From Nocardia sp. NBC_01503 (lineage in GTDB: Bacteria; Actinomycetota; Actinomycetes; Mycobacteriales; Mycobacteriaceae), in assembly GCF_036327755.1 (NCBI RefSeq), contig NZ_CP109596.1:1922001-1986000 (forward strand): DNA of 64,000 nucleotides, written 5' to 3'. Both the position numbers and the translations under genes were made by a program. Every line of letters begins with the position of its first letter. Position 1 is the stretch's first letter. Positions 16,882-24,710 of the stretch are shown here, piece after piece. The notes beneath the pieces are model-generated. The model did not search any database. It was not told the DNA's origin and saw only the letters and a program-made list of their open reading frames with translations.

Positions 16882-17877
16882 CTACCGCAGTTCCGGCGCA
16901 AGTCCGAAAAGCGGGAACAGGCGGTCGGTATCCAAGAAGAAGTTGAGACCGGCAATGCGATCGCCGTCCAGCTCCAGCACGGTGATCGACCAGGGGACCC
17001 AGACACCGGGCTCGTCGGCGCTGGGCTTGTAGTGACCGAAGGCGGGCATTCCGTTGGCGCCGAGGGGGATCATGCGGGAATCGCGGCAGGCCGAACCGGT
17101 GGTGAGCATGAACTGCGCGACATTCTCGGGGCCGGAGATCCAGAGCGAGAACGGCGGCATGGACAGTGCCACATCGGCTTTGAGCAATTCGGTGAGCGCG
17201 GTCATATCGTAGGACTCGAACGCGGCCACGAAATCGTCGACGAGTTTGCGCTGCCGCGCATTGGATTCGTCGAACACATCGGAGGCGGTGGAGACCTCCT
17301 GCGCCTTGGACATGGTGGCGCGGGCACGCTGCAGCGCGCTGTTGACCGATGCCGGAGACACATTCAACATATCGGCGGTCTCGTTGGCGGAGAAACGCAG
17401 CACCTCGCGCATGATCAGGATGGCGCGCTGAGTGGCGGGCAGATGCTGTACCGCGGCGACGAAAGCCAGGCGCAGCGTGTCCTTCGCGCTGGCGGCCTCG
17501 GCCGGGTCCGCGCCGAACGCGAGACCGTTCGGAATCGGTTCCACCCATACGTAATCCGGCTCCGGCGGCGGCAGCGGGGTGTCGGGTGTACTCGCACCGG
17601 TGAGATCCATCGGCCGGGCGCGGCGCTGCGGACCGTCGAGCATGTCCAGACAGACATTGGTACAGATCTTGTAGAGCCAGGACCGCACGCTCGACCTGCC
17701 CTCGAACGCGTCGTACGACTTCCACGCCCGGGTGAAGGTCTCCTGTACCGCGTCCTCGGCCTCGAACGAGGAGCCGAGCATTCGATAGGCGTAGGCGCAC
17801 AACTCACGCCGATGACCCTCGAAGGATTTGAGTACCTCGTCGGTGATCGTGGTGGATCCGCCGCCTGTCTCGCTCAT
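16882..17877 (-). CDS. ECF sigma factor with C-terminal SnoaL domain (SigG/ECF41-56 type)
   Basis: 331 residues from the ATG at 17877; a start ten codons upstream is possible. Sigma region 2 (FEAEDAVQETFTRAWKSYDA, about 40-60, with RSWLYKICTNVCLDML) and region 4 (LPATQRAILIMREVLRFSAN, about 160-180, then VSPASVNSALQRAR) are followed by a SnoaL/NTF2-like domain at about 215-325. In this class the fused domain replaces a separate anti-sigma factor and tunes activity. No target promoter can be named. The gene is flanked by fadD19 on the same strand, 118 bases away. Confidence 0.85.
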   Translation of the reverse strand: MSETGGGSTTITDEVLKSFEGHRRELCAYAYRMLGSSFEAEDAVQETFTRAWKSYDAFEGRSSVRSWLYKICTNVCLDMLDGPQRRARPMDLTGASTPDTPLPPPEPDYVWVEPIPNGLAFGADPAEAASAKDTLRLAFVAAVQHLPATQRAILIMREVLRFSANETADMLNVSPASVNSALQRARATMSKAQEVSTASDVFDESNARQRKLVDDFVAAFESYDMTALTELLKADVALSMPPFSLWISGPENVAQFMLTTGSACRDSRMIPLGANGMPAFGHYKPSADEPGVWVPWSITVLELDGDRIAGLNFFLDTDRLFPLFGLAPELR

Positions 17878-17995
17878 GCCAAACACTCTGGCACAAGGCA
17901 CCGACAAGAAATAGAGAGCGAAAACGACTGTGCCCGCCCATTTCGCAACAGGCGGACACAGGAGTCTCAGGAGTGCTCGAGACTTACTCGGCGAC

Positions 17996-19642
17996 CTACT
18001 TGGTGCTCGGGGCGTGCGAGTGGTTGTCTGCCTCGCGGGCCTCGGTCTGCGCCTGGGCCCACTTGTAATCCGGCTTGCCCGCGGGAGAGCGCTTGATCTC
18101 GTCCACGTACCACAGGCTGCGCGGCATCTTGTAGGACGAGATCTCCTGGGTCAGCGTGGGACGCAGGTCCTCCAGGGTCGGCCGGTTCTCGCTACGGCAC
18201 TGCACGACCGCGACCACGCGCTGGCCCCAGCGCTCGTCCGGCACGCCGACCACGAGCGCGTCGAAGATCTCCGGATGCGCCTTGAGCGCGCCCTCGACCT
18301 CTTCGGGGTAGATCTTCTCGCCACCGGAGTTGATGGAGACCGAACCGCGACCGAGCATGGTCACCGAACCGTCCTCCTCCACGCGGGCGAAGTCGCCGGG
18401 GATGGAGTAGCGAATCCCGTTGAACTCCTTGAACGTCGCCGCGGTCTTGACCGGGTCGTTGTAGTAGCCCAGCGGAATGTGGCCGGTGCGGGCGATCAGG
18501 CCGGTCTTACCGGAGCCCGCCTCGACCTCATTGCCCTCATTGTCGATGACCTTGGTGGAGGCGTCGATCTTCACGCGCGGGCCGCCGGTGTGGGTGGCGC
18601 CCTTGGTGGCCACGGACAGACCGCCGAAACCGGTCTCCGAGGAGCCGATGGAGTCGGTGATCATGGTGGTGGTGAGCAGCTCGATGAACTCGTCCTTGAG
18701 CGTGGGCGAGAACAGCGCGGCGCTGGAGGCCATCGCCCAGAGCGCCGAATGCTTGTACGGCTCACCGGTTTCCGGGTTGCCGGCCTTCAACGCGTCCAGC
18801 ATCGGCCGCGCCATGGCGTCACCGGTGATGAAGATCAGGTTGATGTTGTGCTTGTCGATGGCCTGCCACACGCCGTGCCCGCTGAACTCGGGCAGCATGA
18901 TGGCCTTGCCGCCGTCGAAGAGGCTGTGGAACACCGCGGTCTGCGAACCACCGTGGATCAGCGGCGGGATCGGGTAGCGCACCAGCTGACTGTTGCCCGC
19001 GCCGACCTTGGCCTGCTGCCATTCGTCCTCGACACGATCGCCGGTGACGAAGTTGATGCCGCCGCCGAGTACGCGCCACCAGTCCTCGTGCCGCCACATG
19101 ACGCCCTTGGGCAGGCCGGTGGTGCCGCCGGTGTACAGCATGAAGATGTCGTCGGCCGAGCGCTCGTCGAAGTCGCGCACATCGGAGCTGGCCGCCAGGG
19201 CCGTCTCGTACTCGACCGCACCGGCGGGCGCGGGCAGGTCGGTGCCGTCCTCGATGGTCAGCACGGTCTTGATGGCCGGGACCTTGGGCAGCACATTGGC
19301 GATCTTGTCGCTGTAGCGACGCTCGGCGATGAGCGCGACCATGTCCGAGTTCTCGAAGATGTACTGCAGCTCGTTCTCGACGTACCGGTAGTTCACGTTG
19401 ATGACCACCGCGCGGATCTTGAAGATCGCCACCATGGCCTCGACGGCCTCAATGGTGTTACGCGCGTAGATGCCTACCTTGTCACCGGGCTTGACGCCCT
19501 GTTCCTGCAGGTAATGGCCAAGCTGGTTGCAGCGCGCTTCGAACTGGGCGTAGGTGAATTCCCGGTGGTCGTCCACCAGAGCTACCCGCTCCGGCATCAG
19601 ATCGATGGCGTGCTCGACAAGGTCCGCTATGTTGTAGCTCAC
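17996..19642 (-). CDS. fadD19: Steroid C26-oate CoA ligase FadD19
   Basis: 548 residues from a GTG at 19642, exactly the length of M. tuberculosis FadD19; the KstR box at 19653-19666 rules out the longer in-frame start. AMP-binding enzyme with the P-loop YTGGTTGLPKGVMWRHE (about 177), the GSSETGFGG acceptor motif, the GDFARVEEDG hinge and the C-terminal PAGKPDYKWA lysine motif. It makes CoA thioesters of 3-oxo-cholestenoate-type acids; in rhodococci it is needed for C24-branched sterols. The LLM, DUF35 and ltp genes lie just beyond it. Confidence 0.9.
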   Translation of the reverse strand: MSYNIADLVEHAIDLMPERVALVDDHREFTYAQFEARCNQLGHYLQEQGVKPGDKVGIYARNTIEAVEAMVAIFKIRAVVINVNYRYVENELQYIFENSDMVALIAERRYSDKIANVLPKVPAIKTVLTIEDGTDLPAPAGAVEYETALAASSDVRDFDERSADDIFMLYTGGTTGLPKGVMWRHEDWWRVLGGGINFVTGDRVEDEWQQAKVGAGNSQLVRYPIPPLIHGGSQTAVFHSLFDGGKAIMLPEFSGHGVWQAIDKHNINLIFITGDAMARPMLDALKAGNPETGEPYKHSALWAMASSAALFSPTLKDEFIELLTTTMITDSIGSSETGFGGLSVATKGATHTGGPRVKIDASTKVIDNEGNEVEAGSGKTGLIARTGHIPLGYYNDPVKTAATFKEFNGIRYSIPGDFARVEEDGSVTMLGRGSVSINSGGEKIYPEEVEGALKAHPEIFDALVVGVPDERWGQRVVAVVQCRSENRPTLEDLRPTLTQEISSYKMPRSLWYVDEIKRSPAGKPDYKWAQAQTEAREADNHSHAPSTK

Positions 19643-19652
19643 AGGTCGAAAA

Positions 19653-19666
19653 TAGAACGTGTTCTC
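19653..19666. promoter_or_regulatory. KstR operator, fadD19
   Basis: TAGAACGTGTTCTC, ten bases upstream of the fadD19 GTG. So close a box implies a leaderless or very short leader transcript. Confidence 0.85.
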
Positions 19667-19767
19667 ACTAATCGCAAGGTGCGATTTCCCGCTCATCGGA
19701 CAAACCGGTGTGGCCCCTGCCACAGCCTACGGCCAGGCATGCCGAAAAGGAACATGACAAAAGCGAA

Positions 19768-19807
19768 CCCACCCGGGCGGGCGGGTACGAACCCCGCCCC
19801 GGGTGGG
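19768..19807. terminator. GC-rich hairpin after the LLM gene
   Basis: CCCACCCGGG and CCCGGGTGGG pair perfectly, extended by inner GC pairs around a TACGAAC loop. It lies between the LLM stop and the fadD19 promoter and should end the leftward LLM transcript. Confidence 0.65.
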
Positions 19808-19816
19808 CTGCCAATC

Positions 19817-19830
19817 TAGAACGAGTTCTA
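19817..19830. promoter_or_regulatory. KstR operator overlapping the LLM stop codon
   Basis: TAGAACGAGTTCTA, the most symmetric box in the window; its last three bases are the complement of the LLM gene's TAG stop (19828-19830). It lies 175 bases upstream of fadD19, so it could be a second fadD19 operator, DNA-looping with 19653-19666. Confidence 0.8.
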
Positions 19831-20865
19831 CGACTGGATGAGCGGCTTCAACCGCTCGAACTGCGCCACATCCCGCACGCCGACGAGCAGCATGGTGACG
19901 CCCGCCTGCTCCCACACCTTCAACTGTTCGCGCACATGCGCCTCATCGCCGATGATCGTGGTGTCCAGGATCAGCTCGTCCGGCACCGCCGCGGCCGCCT
20001 CGTCCTTGCGTCCGGTGCGGAACAGTCGGGTGATCTCATCGACCTGCTCGCCGTAGCCCATCCGCCGGTACACCTCGGCGTGGAAGTTCATATCCTCCGC
20101 ACCCATACCGCCGATGTACAGCGCCAAGAACGGCCGCAACCGATCCAGTTCACCCTTGGTGTCGTCGGTCAGGATGACCTGCGCGGTCGCGGCGATCTCG
20201 AAGTCCTCCCGCGAACGCCGGGCACCCGCGCGGGCGAAGCCCTCATCCAGCCAGCCGTTGTACATATCGGCCAGTCGCGGGGTGTAGTAGATGGCCAGCC
20301 AGCCATCGGCGATCTCCGCGGTCAGCGCCACATTCTTGGGGCCCTCCGCACCGAGCCAGATGGGCAGGTCCGCGCGCAGCGGATGGGTGATCGACTTGAG
20401 CGGTTTGCCGAATCCGGTGGCGTTCGCACCGTTGTAGGGCAGCGGGAAGTTCGGTCCGTCGCTCTGCACCTTGCCCTCGCGCGCGAGGACCTGCCGAATG
20501 ATCGAGACGTATTCGCGGGTGCGCTGCAACGGCTTGGCAAACGACTGCCCGTACCAGCCCTCGACCACCTGGGGACCCGAGACGCCCAGCCCGAGAATAT
20601 GCCGTCCACCGCTGAGGTGATCCAGGGTCAGCGCGGCCATGGCGGTGGCGGTGGGCGTGCGCGCGGACATCTGCACGACCGAGGTGCCCAGGCGGACCCG
20701 GCTGGTGCTCGACCCCAGCCAGGCGAGCGGGGTGTAGGCGTCCGAACCCCAGGACTCGGCGGTGAAGACGGCGTCGAATCCGGTCTCCTCGGCGGCCGCC
20801 ACCAACTCCGCGGTATTGGCGGGCGGCTGCGCGCCCCAGTATCCGAGTTGCAACCCAAAGCGCAT
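19828..20865 (-). CDS. LLM-class F420-dependent oxidoreductase (Rv3520c-like)
   Basis: 345 residues from the ATG at 20865 (MRFGLQLGYWGAQPP) with AAGGGAA upstream. TIM-barrel luciferase-like monooxygenase family: LGTSVVQMSARTPTATAMAA (about 69-88), GRHILGLGVSGPQVVEGWYG (about 97-116), and IWLGAEGPKNVALTAEIADG (about 175). Close relatives bind the deazaflavin F420. The Rv3520c orthologue sits at the same place in the KstR regulon, and its step is not settled. Divergent from the DUF35-ltp4-ltp3 operon across a shared KstR box. Confidence 0.85.
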   Translation of the reverse strand: MRFGLQLGYWGAQPPANTAELVAAAEETGFDAVFTAESWGSDAYTPLAWLGSSTSRVRLGTSVVQMSARTPTATAMAALTLDHLSGGRHILGLGVSGPQVVEGWYGQSFAKPLQRTREYVSIIRQVLAREGKVQSDGPNFPLPYNGANATGFGKPLKSITHPLRADLPIWLGAEGPKNVALTAEIADGWLAIYYTPRLADMYNGWLDEGFARAGARRSREDFEIAATAQVILTDDTKGELDRLRPFLALYIGGMGAEDMNFHAEVYRRMGYGEQVDEITRLFRTGRKDEAAAAVPDELILDTTIIGDEAHVREQLKVWEQAGVTMLLVGVRDVAQFERLKPLIQS

Positions 20866-20904
20866 GTCCGGTTCCCTTCCCATGTGGGCTCTTGCCACCA
20901 TCAT

Positions 20905-20918
20905 TAGAACCTGTTCTA
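20905..20918. promoter_or_regulatory. KstR operator, LLM / DUF35-ltp divergent promoter
   Basis: TAGAACCTGTTCTA, perfect half-sites. It lies ten bases before the GTG of the DUF35 gene and 40 bases from the LLM start on the other strand. Confidence 0.88.
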
Positions 20919-20927
20919 CTCGATCGC

Positions 20928-21893
20928 GTGACTCTGGGGAACACCGAAGTACTCGCAGCACCGCTGGTGATGAAGTTCGACTACACCCGCTCCACCGGAC
21001 CGACCATCGGACGCTTCCTCACCGGATTGCGTGCCGGGCGGGTCGTCGGGGTGCGCGGTTCCGATGGGCGCGTGATCGTGCCGCCCGCGGAATTCGATCC
21101 GATCACCGCGGATGCCCTGACCGAATTCGTCGACGTGGCCGATATCGGCACCGTGCAGTCGTGGAGCTGGGTGGCCGAACCGCTGCCGGGCCAGCCCTTC
21201 GACCGCCCGTTCGCCTACGCGCTCATCAAGCTGGACGGTGCGGATACCGCCCTGCTGCATGCGGTGGATGTGGCCTCACCGGCCGATATCAGCACCGGTA
21301 TGCGGGTACGCGCCCGCTGGGCCGCCGAACGGACCGGCGACATCCACGACATCGCCTGTTTCGAACCGGGTGAGACCTCCACCGCCCCCGCCGATTCCGC
21401 CGCCGACGCGGAGCCGGTGACCGGCATCATCACTCCGATCGACCTCTCCTTCAAGCACACCGCCGCACCGCAGGAGACCGTCTTCCTGAAGGGGCTCACC
21501 GAGGGCAAGCTGATCGGCGCGCGGGCCCGGATGGACGGCAAGGTCTACTTCCCGCCGCGCGGCGCGGATCCGCGCACCGGTGAGCCGACCGACGACTACG
21601 TCGAGGTGTCCGACAAGGGCATCGTGACCACCTTCTGCATCGTCAACGTGCCCTTCATGGGCCAGCGCCTCAAACCCCCGTATGTGGCGGCGTACGTGCT
21701 GCTCGACGGCACCGACATCCCGTTCCTGCACCTGGTGCTGGGCGTGGAGGCGAGTGAGGTCCGCATGGGCATGAAGGTCGAGGCCGTGTGGAAGCCGCGC
21801 GAGGAGTGGGGCCTGTCGATGGCCAATATCGACCACTTCCGGCCCACCGGCGAACCCGACGCCGAGTACGACTCGTTCGCGCACCACCTGTAG
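20928..21893 (+). CDS. Tandem DUF35 (OB-fold) protein, Rv3521-like
   Basis: 321 residues from a GTG at 20928, just after the KstR box; an in-frame ATG 14 codons on (MKFDYTRSTG) is an alternative. Two DUF35 OB-fold copies lie in tandem, about residues 1-140 and 175-320; compare FDYTRSTGPTIGRFLTGLRAG with the second copy's LSFKHTAAPQETVFLKGLTEG. Both lack the CxxC zinc ribbon. DUF35 proteins partner thiolase-like enzymes (ChsH2 with Ltp2 is the known steroid aldolase). This gene is followed by two such enzymes, ltp4 and ltp3, so a joint complex is likely. Confidence 0.8.
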   Translation: MTLGNTEVLAAPLVMKFDYTRSTGPTIGRFLTGLRAGRVVGVRGSDGRVIVPPAEFDPITADALTEFVDVADIGTVQSWSWVAEPLPGQPFDRPFAYALIKLDGADTALLHAVDVASPADISTGMRVRARWAAERTGDIHDIACFEPGETSTAPADSAADAEPVTGIITPIDLSFKHTAAPQETVFLKGLTEGKLIGARARMDGKVYFPPRGADPRTGEPTDDYVEVSDKGIVTTFCIVNVPFMGQRLKPPYVAAYVLLDGTDIPFLHLVLGVEASEVRMGMKVEAVWKPREEWGLSMANIDHFRPTGEPDAEYDSFAHHL

Positions 21894-21910
21894 AGAGGCG
21901 TTGAATTACC

Positions 21911-22990
21911 TTGAGCGGCAACGCAACTGAGATCGCGGTGGTGGGGTTCGCCCACGCACCGCATGTGCCGGAGACCTTCGGCACCACCAATGGCGTCGAG
22001 ATGCTGGCGCCGTGCTTCACCGAGCTCTACGCCGATCTCGGCATCACCAAGTCCGATATCGATTTCTGGTGCTCGGGCTCCTCGGATTACCTTGCCGGAC
22101 GCGCCTTCTCGTTCATCTCGGCGATCGACTCCATCGGCGCGGTGCCGCCGATCAACGAATCGCACGTGGAGATGGACGCGGCCTGGGCGCTGTATGAGGC
22201 GTGGGTGAAACTGCGTACCGGGCAGGCGGAGACCGCGCTGGTCTACGGCTTCGGCAAGGCCTCGGCGGGCACGCTGCGCCAGGTGCTGACGCTGCAGACC
22301 GATCCGTACCTGGTCGCGCCGCTCGGCCCGGACTCGGTCTCCATGGCGGGCCTGCAGGCTCGTACCGGTATCGACTCCGGTCGCTGGACCGAGCGCGAGA
22401 TGGCCGAGGTCGCCGCGCGCGCCGCTGCCAATGCCGCCGCCAAGGGCGGCAGCGCCACCGCGCGCACCGAGCAGGATGTCGAAAAGCTTTTGGCCGCGGA
22501 GTATGTGGCCGATCCGTTCCGCGCCCATGACATCGCGCCCATTACCGATGGCGCTGCCGCGATCGTGCTGGCCGTCGGCGACAAGGCACGGGAACTGCGC
22601 GAGCGTCCGGCCTGGATCAGCGGTATCGCGCACTACATCGACTCCCCCATCCTGGGTGCGCGCGATCTGACCGTCTCGCAGTCCACCGAGCGTGCCGCCA
22701 AGGCCGCGATCAACGGTGGCGCAACCGATTTCGATATCGCCGAGCTGCACGCGCAGTTCAGCCACGAGGAGCTCATCCTCGCGCGGGCGCTGGGGCTGAA
22801 CGGCTCCACCCGGATCAACCCGTCCGGTGGCCCGCTCTCGGGTAATCCGATGTTCGCGGCCGGGCTCGAGCGCATCGGCTTCGCCGCCACCGAAATCTTC
22901 AATGGCACCGCGAATCGCGCACTGGCACATGCCAGTAGCGGTCCGGCGCTGCAGCAGAACCTGGTCGCCACCCTGGAGGCACGCTCATGA
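21911..22990 (+). CDS. ltp4: Thiolase-like lipid transfer protein Ltp4
   Basis: 359 residues from a TTG at 21911, 17 bases after the DUF35 stop, with GAGAGG upstream. SCP2-thiolase fold, but the usual nucleophilic-Cys motif is absent: the segment reads INESHVEMDAAWALYEAW, and the GHP motif is replaced by NPSGGPLSGNPM. That loss is typical of Ltp aldolase-type members. In rhodococci ltp3 and ltp4 are required for degrading C24-branched sterol side chains. Overlaps ltp3 by ATGA. Confidence 0.82.
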   Translation: MSGNATEIAVVGFAHAPHVPETFGTTNGVEMLAPCFTELYADLGITKSDIDFWCSGSSDYLAGRAFSFISAIDSIGAVPPINESHVEMDAAWALYEAWVKLRTGQAETALVYGFGKASAGTLRQVLTLQTDPYLVAPLGPDSVSMAGLQARTGIDSGRWTEREMAEVAARAAANAAAKGGSATARTEQDVEKLLAAEYVADPFRAHDIAPITDGAAAIVLAVGDKARELRERPAWISGIAHYIDSPILGARDLTVSQSTERAAKAAINGGATDFDIAELHAQFSHEELILARALGLNGSTRINPSGGPLSGNPMFAAGLERIGFAATEIFNGTANRALAHASSGPALQQNLVATLEARS

Positions 22991-24153
22991 CCAACCCCGC
23001 TGCCGTACTCGGCACCGGCCAGACGCATCACGTGACCAAGCGGTCCGATGTCTCGATGGCGGGCATGCTCCGCGAGGCTATCGACCGTGCGCTCGAGGAT
23101 TCCGGCCTGACCATGGCCGATATCGACGCCGTGGTGATCGGTAAGGCCCCCGACTTCTTCGAGGGCTCCATGATGCCGGAGCTGTTCCTCTCGGATGCCT
23201 TGGGCGCCACCGGAAAACCGCTGCTGCGCGTGCACACCGCCGGTTCGGTCGGCGGCTCGACGGCCGTCGTGGCCGCCAGCCATGTGCAGGCGGGCGTGCA
23301 CGGCAAGGTGCTCGCGCTCTCCTGGGAGAAGCAGTCCGAGTCGAATGCCATGTGGGCACTGTCGAATCCGGTCCCGTTCACCATGCCGGTCGGCGCGGGC
23401 GCGGGCGGTTACTTCGCCCCGCACGTGCGCGCCTACATTCGCCGTGCCAACGCGCCGTTGCATATCGGCGCCATGGTCGCGGTGAAGGATCGCCGCAACG
23501 GCGCGCGGAACCCGCTCGCGCACCTGCAGCAGCCGGACATCACCATGGAATCGGTGATGGCATCCCAAATGCTTTGGGACCCCATCCGTTTCGACGAGAC
23601 CTGCCCGTCCTCGGATGGCGCGTGCGCCATCGTCATCGGTGACGAGGCCTCGGCCAAGGCCGTCGAGGCCACCGGCAAGAAGGTGGCCTGGATCCACGGC
23701 ACCGCCATGCGGACCGAACCGCTCGCCTACGCCGGACGCGATCAGGTGAACCCCAAGGCCGGACAGGCCGCCGCCGCCGCGCTGTGGAAGCAGGCCGGGA
23801 TCACCAATCCGCTGGAAGAGATCGACGCGGCCGAAATCTACGTTCCCTTCTCCTGGTTCGAGCCCATGTGGCTGGAGAACCTGGGCTTCATGCCCGAGGG
23901 CGAGGGCTGGAAGCTCACCGATGCGGGCGAAACCGCCATCGGCGGAAAGCTTCCGGTGAATCCGTCGGGCGGCGTGCTCTCCTCCAACCCCATCGGAGCG
24001 TCGGGCATGATCCGCTTCGCCGAGGCCGCCAAGCAGGTCATGGGCCGCGCGGGCGACTACCAGGTGGAGAACGCACGCAAGGCGTTCGGGCACGCGTACG
24101 GCGGTGGCTCACAGTACTTCTCGATGTGGGTGGTCGGGAGTGAGCAGCCGTGA
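22987..24153 (+). CDS. ltp3: Thiolase-like lipid transfer protein Ltp3
   Basis: 388 residues from the ATG at 22987, coupled to ltp4 by an ATGA overlap. Thiolase fold with HTAGSVGGSTAVVAASHVQA where a true thiolase carries its Cys nucleophile, and NPSGGVLSSNPIGASG replacing GHP, so it should be a carbon-carbon lyase or binding subunit rather than a CoA-dependent thiolase. It is the Rv3523-type partner of Ltp4. The operon order DUF35-ltp4-ltp3 suggests a mixed complex acting on a C24-branched, hydroxylated side chain; that reaction is inferred from family knowledge. Confidence 0.82.
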   Translation: MTNPAAVLGTGQTHHVTKRSDVSMAGMLREAIDRALEDSGLTMADIDAVVIGKAPDFFEGSMMPELFLSDALGATGKPLLRVHTAGSVGGSTAVVAASHVQAGVHGKVLALSWEKQSESNAMWALSNPVPFTMPVGAGAGGYFAPHVRAYIRRANAPLHIGAMVAVKDRRNGARNPLAHLQQPDITMESVMASQMLWDPIRFDETCPSSDGACAIVIGDEASAKAVEATGKKVAWIHGTAMRTEPLAYAGRDQVNPKAGQAAAAALWKQAGITNPLEEIDAAEIYVPFSWFEPMWLENLGFMPEGEGWKLTDAGETAIGGKLPVNPSGGVLSSNPIGASGMIRFAEAAKQVMGRAGDYQVENARKAFGHAYGGGSQYFSMWVVGSEQP

Positions 24154-24557
24154 GTGAGCATCCCGCACGGGTAGCCGGTACCGCGTCCCAGTCCGCGGTG
24201 CGCGCCAAGGATAAGGAAGCCTGGGTGGCGCTGTTCGCCGCCGACGGCATTGTCGAGGATCCGGTCGGACCCTCGTTCTTCGATCCCGAGGGCGTCGGTC
24301 ACCGTGGCCCCGAAGCCATCGCGGCGTTCTGGGACAAGGCGATCGCGCAGACCGACAAGATCGAATTCCTCTTCGACGATTCCTTCGCCTGCGGTAGCGA
24401 GGTCGTCTACACCGGCCGCATTCGCACCACCATGGGCGGCCAGATCATCGATGCCGAAGGCGTTTTCACCTACCGGGTGAACCCGGATGGCAAGATCGCG
24501 GCCCTGCGCGCTTTCTGGGAGACCGAGCGCGCCATGAAGACCATGCACCCCGCGTAG
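24150..24557 (+). CDS. Ketosteroid-isomerase-like NTF2-fold protein
   Basis: 135 residues, GTG at 24150 overlapping the ltp3 stop (GTGA). NTF2/SnoaL fold. FAADGIVEDPVG (about 29-40) matches the stretch around the catalytic base of Pseudomonas steroid delta5-isomerase, so Asp37 is in the place of Asp38/40. By alignment along the fold, the oxyanion-hole Tyr and Asp103 seem absent (Ser13 and Phe106). It could therefore be an isomerase of altered mechanism, a hydratase-like enzyme, or a binding subunit. Translational coupling to ltp3 ties it to side-chain degradation. Confidence 0.7.
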   Translation: MSEHPARVAGTASQSAVRAKDKEAWVALFAADGIVEDPVGPSFFDPEGVGHRGPEAIAAFWDKAIAQTDKIEFLFDDSFACGSEVVYTGRIRTTMGGQIIDAEGVFTYRVNPDGKIAALRAFWETERAMKTMHPA

Positions 24558-24561
24558 ATTC

Positions 24562-24595
24562 TTGTGCGCCGCCCGCGTACGCGGGCGGCGCACAA
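24562..24595. terminator. Perfect-stem terminator after the KSI-like gene
   Basis: TTGTGCGCCGCCCGCG and its exact reverse complement with only TA between them: a 34-base perfect palindrome directly downstream of the DUF35-ltp operon. Confidence 0.8.
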
Positions 24596-24621
24596 TATCT
24601 TTGCGGAGACGCTTCGCGAGA

Positions 24622-24660
24622 AAAGGAGCGGGAGACCGGATTCCAGTCTCCCGCTCCTTT
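24622..24660. terminator. Intrinsic terminator of cyp125
   Basis: AAAGGAGCGGGAGAC pairs perfectly with GTCTCCCGCTCCTTT over a 9-base loop. Read leftwards it ends in TTTTCTC, a T-tract suited to cyp125, which runs into it. Confidence 0.85.
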
Positions 24661-24710
24661 CTTATTGCCCTGAGTTGTGAGAGGCAGGGCAGGTCAGTCT
24701 TTTTCGCGCG

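Noticed and set aside
24622..24660. Regulatory inverted repeat for cyp125
   Set aside because: It is downstream of cyp125 with a T-tract in the right direction, so it is a terminator and not an operator.
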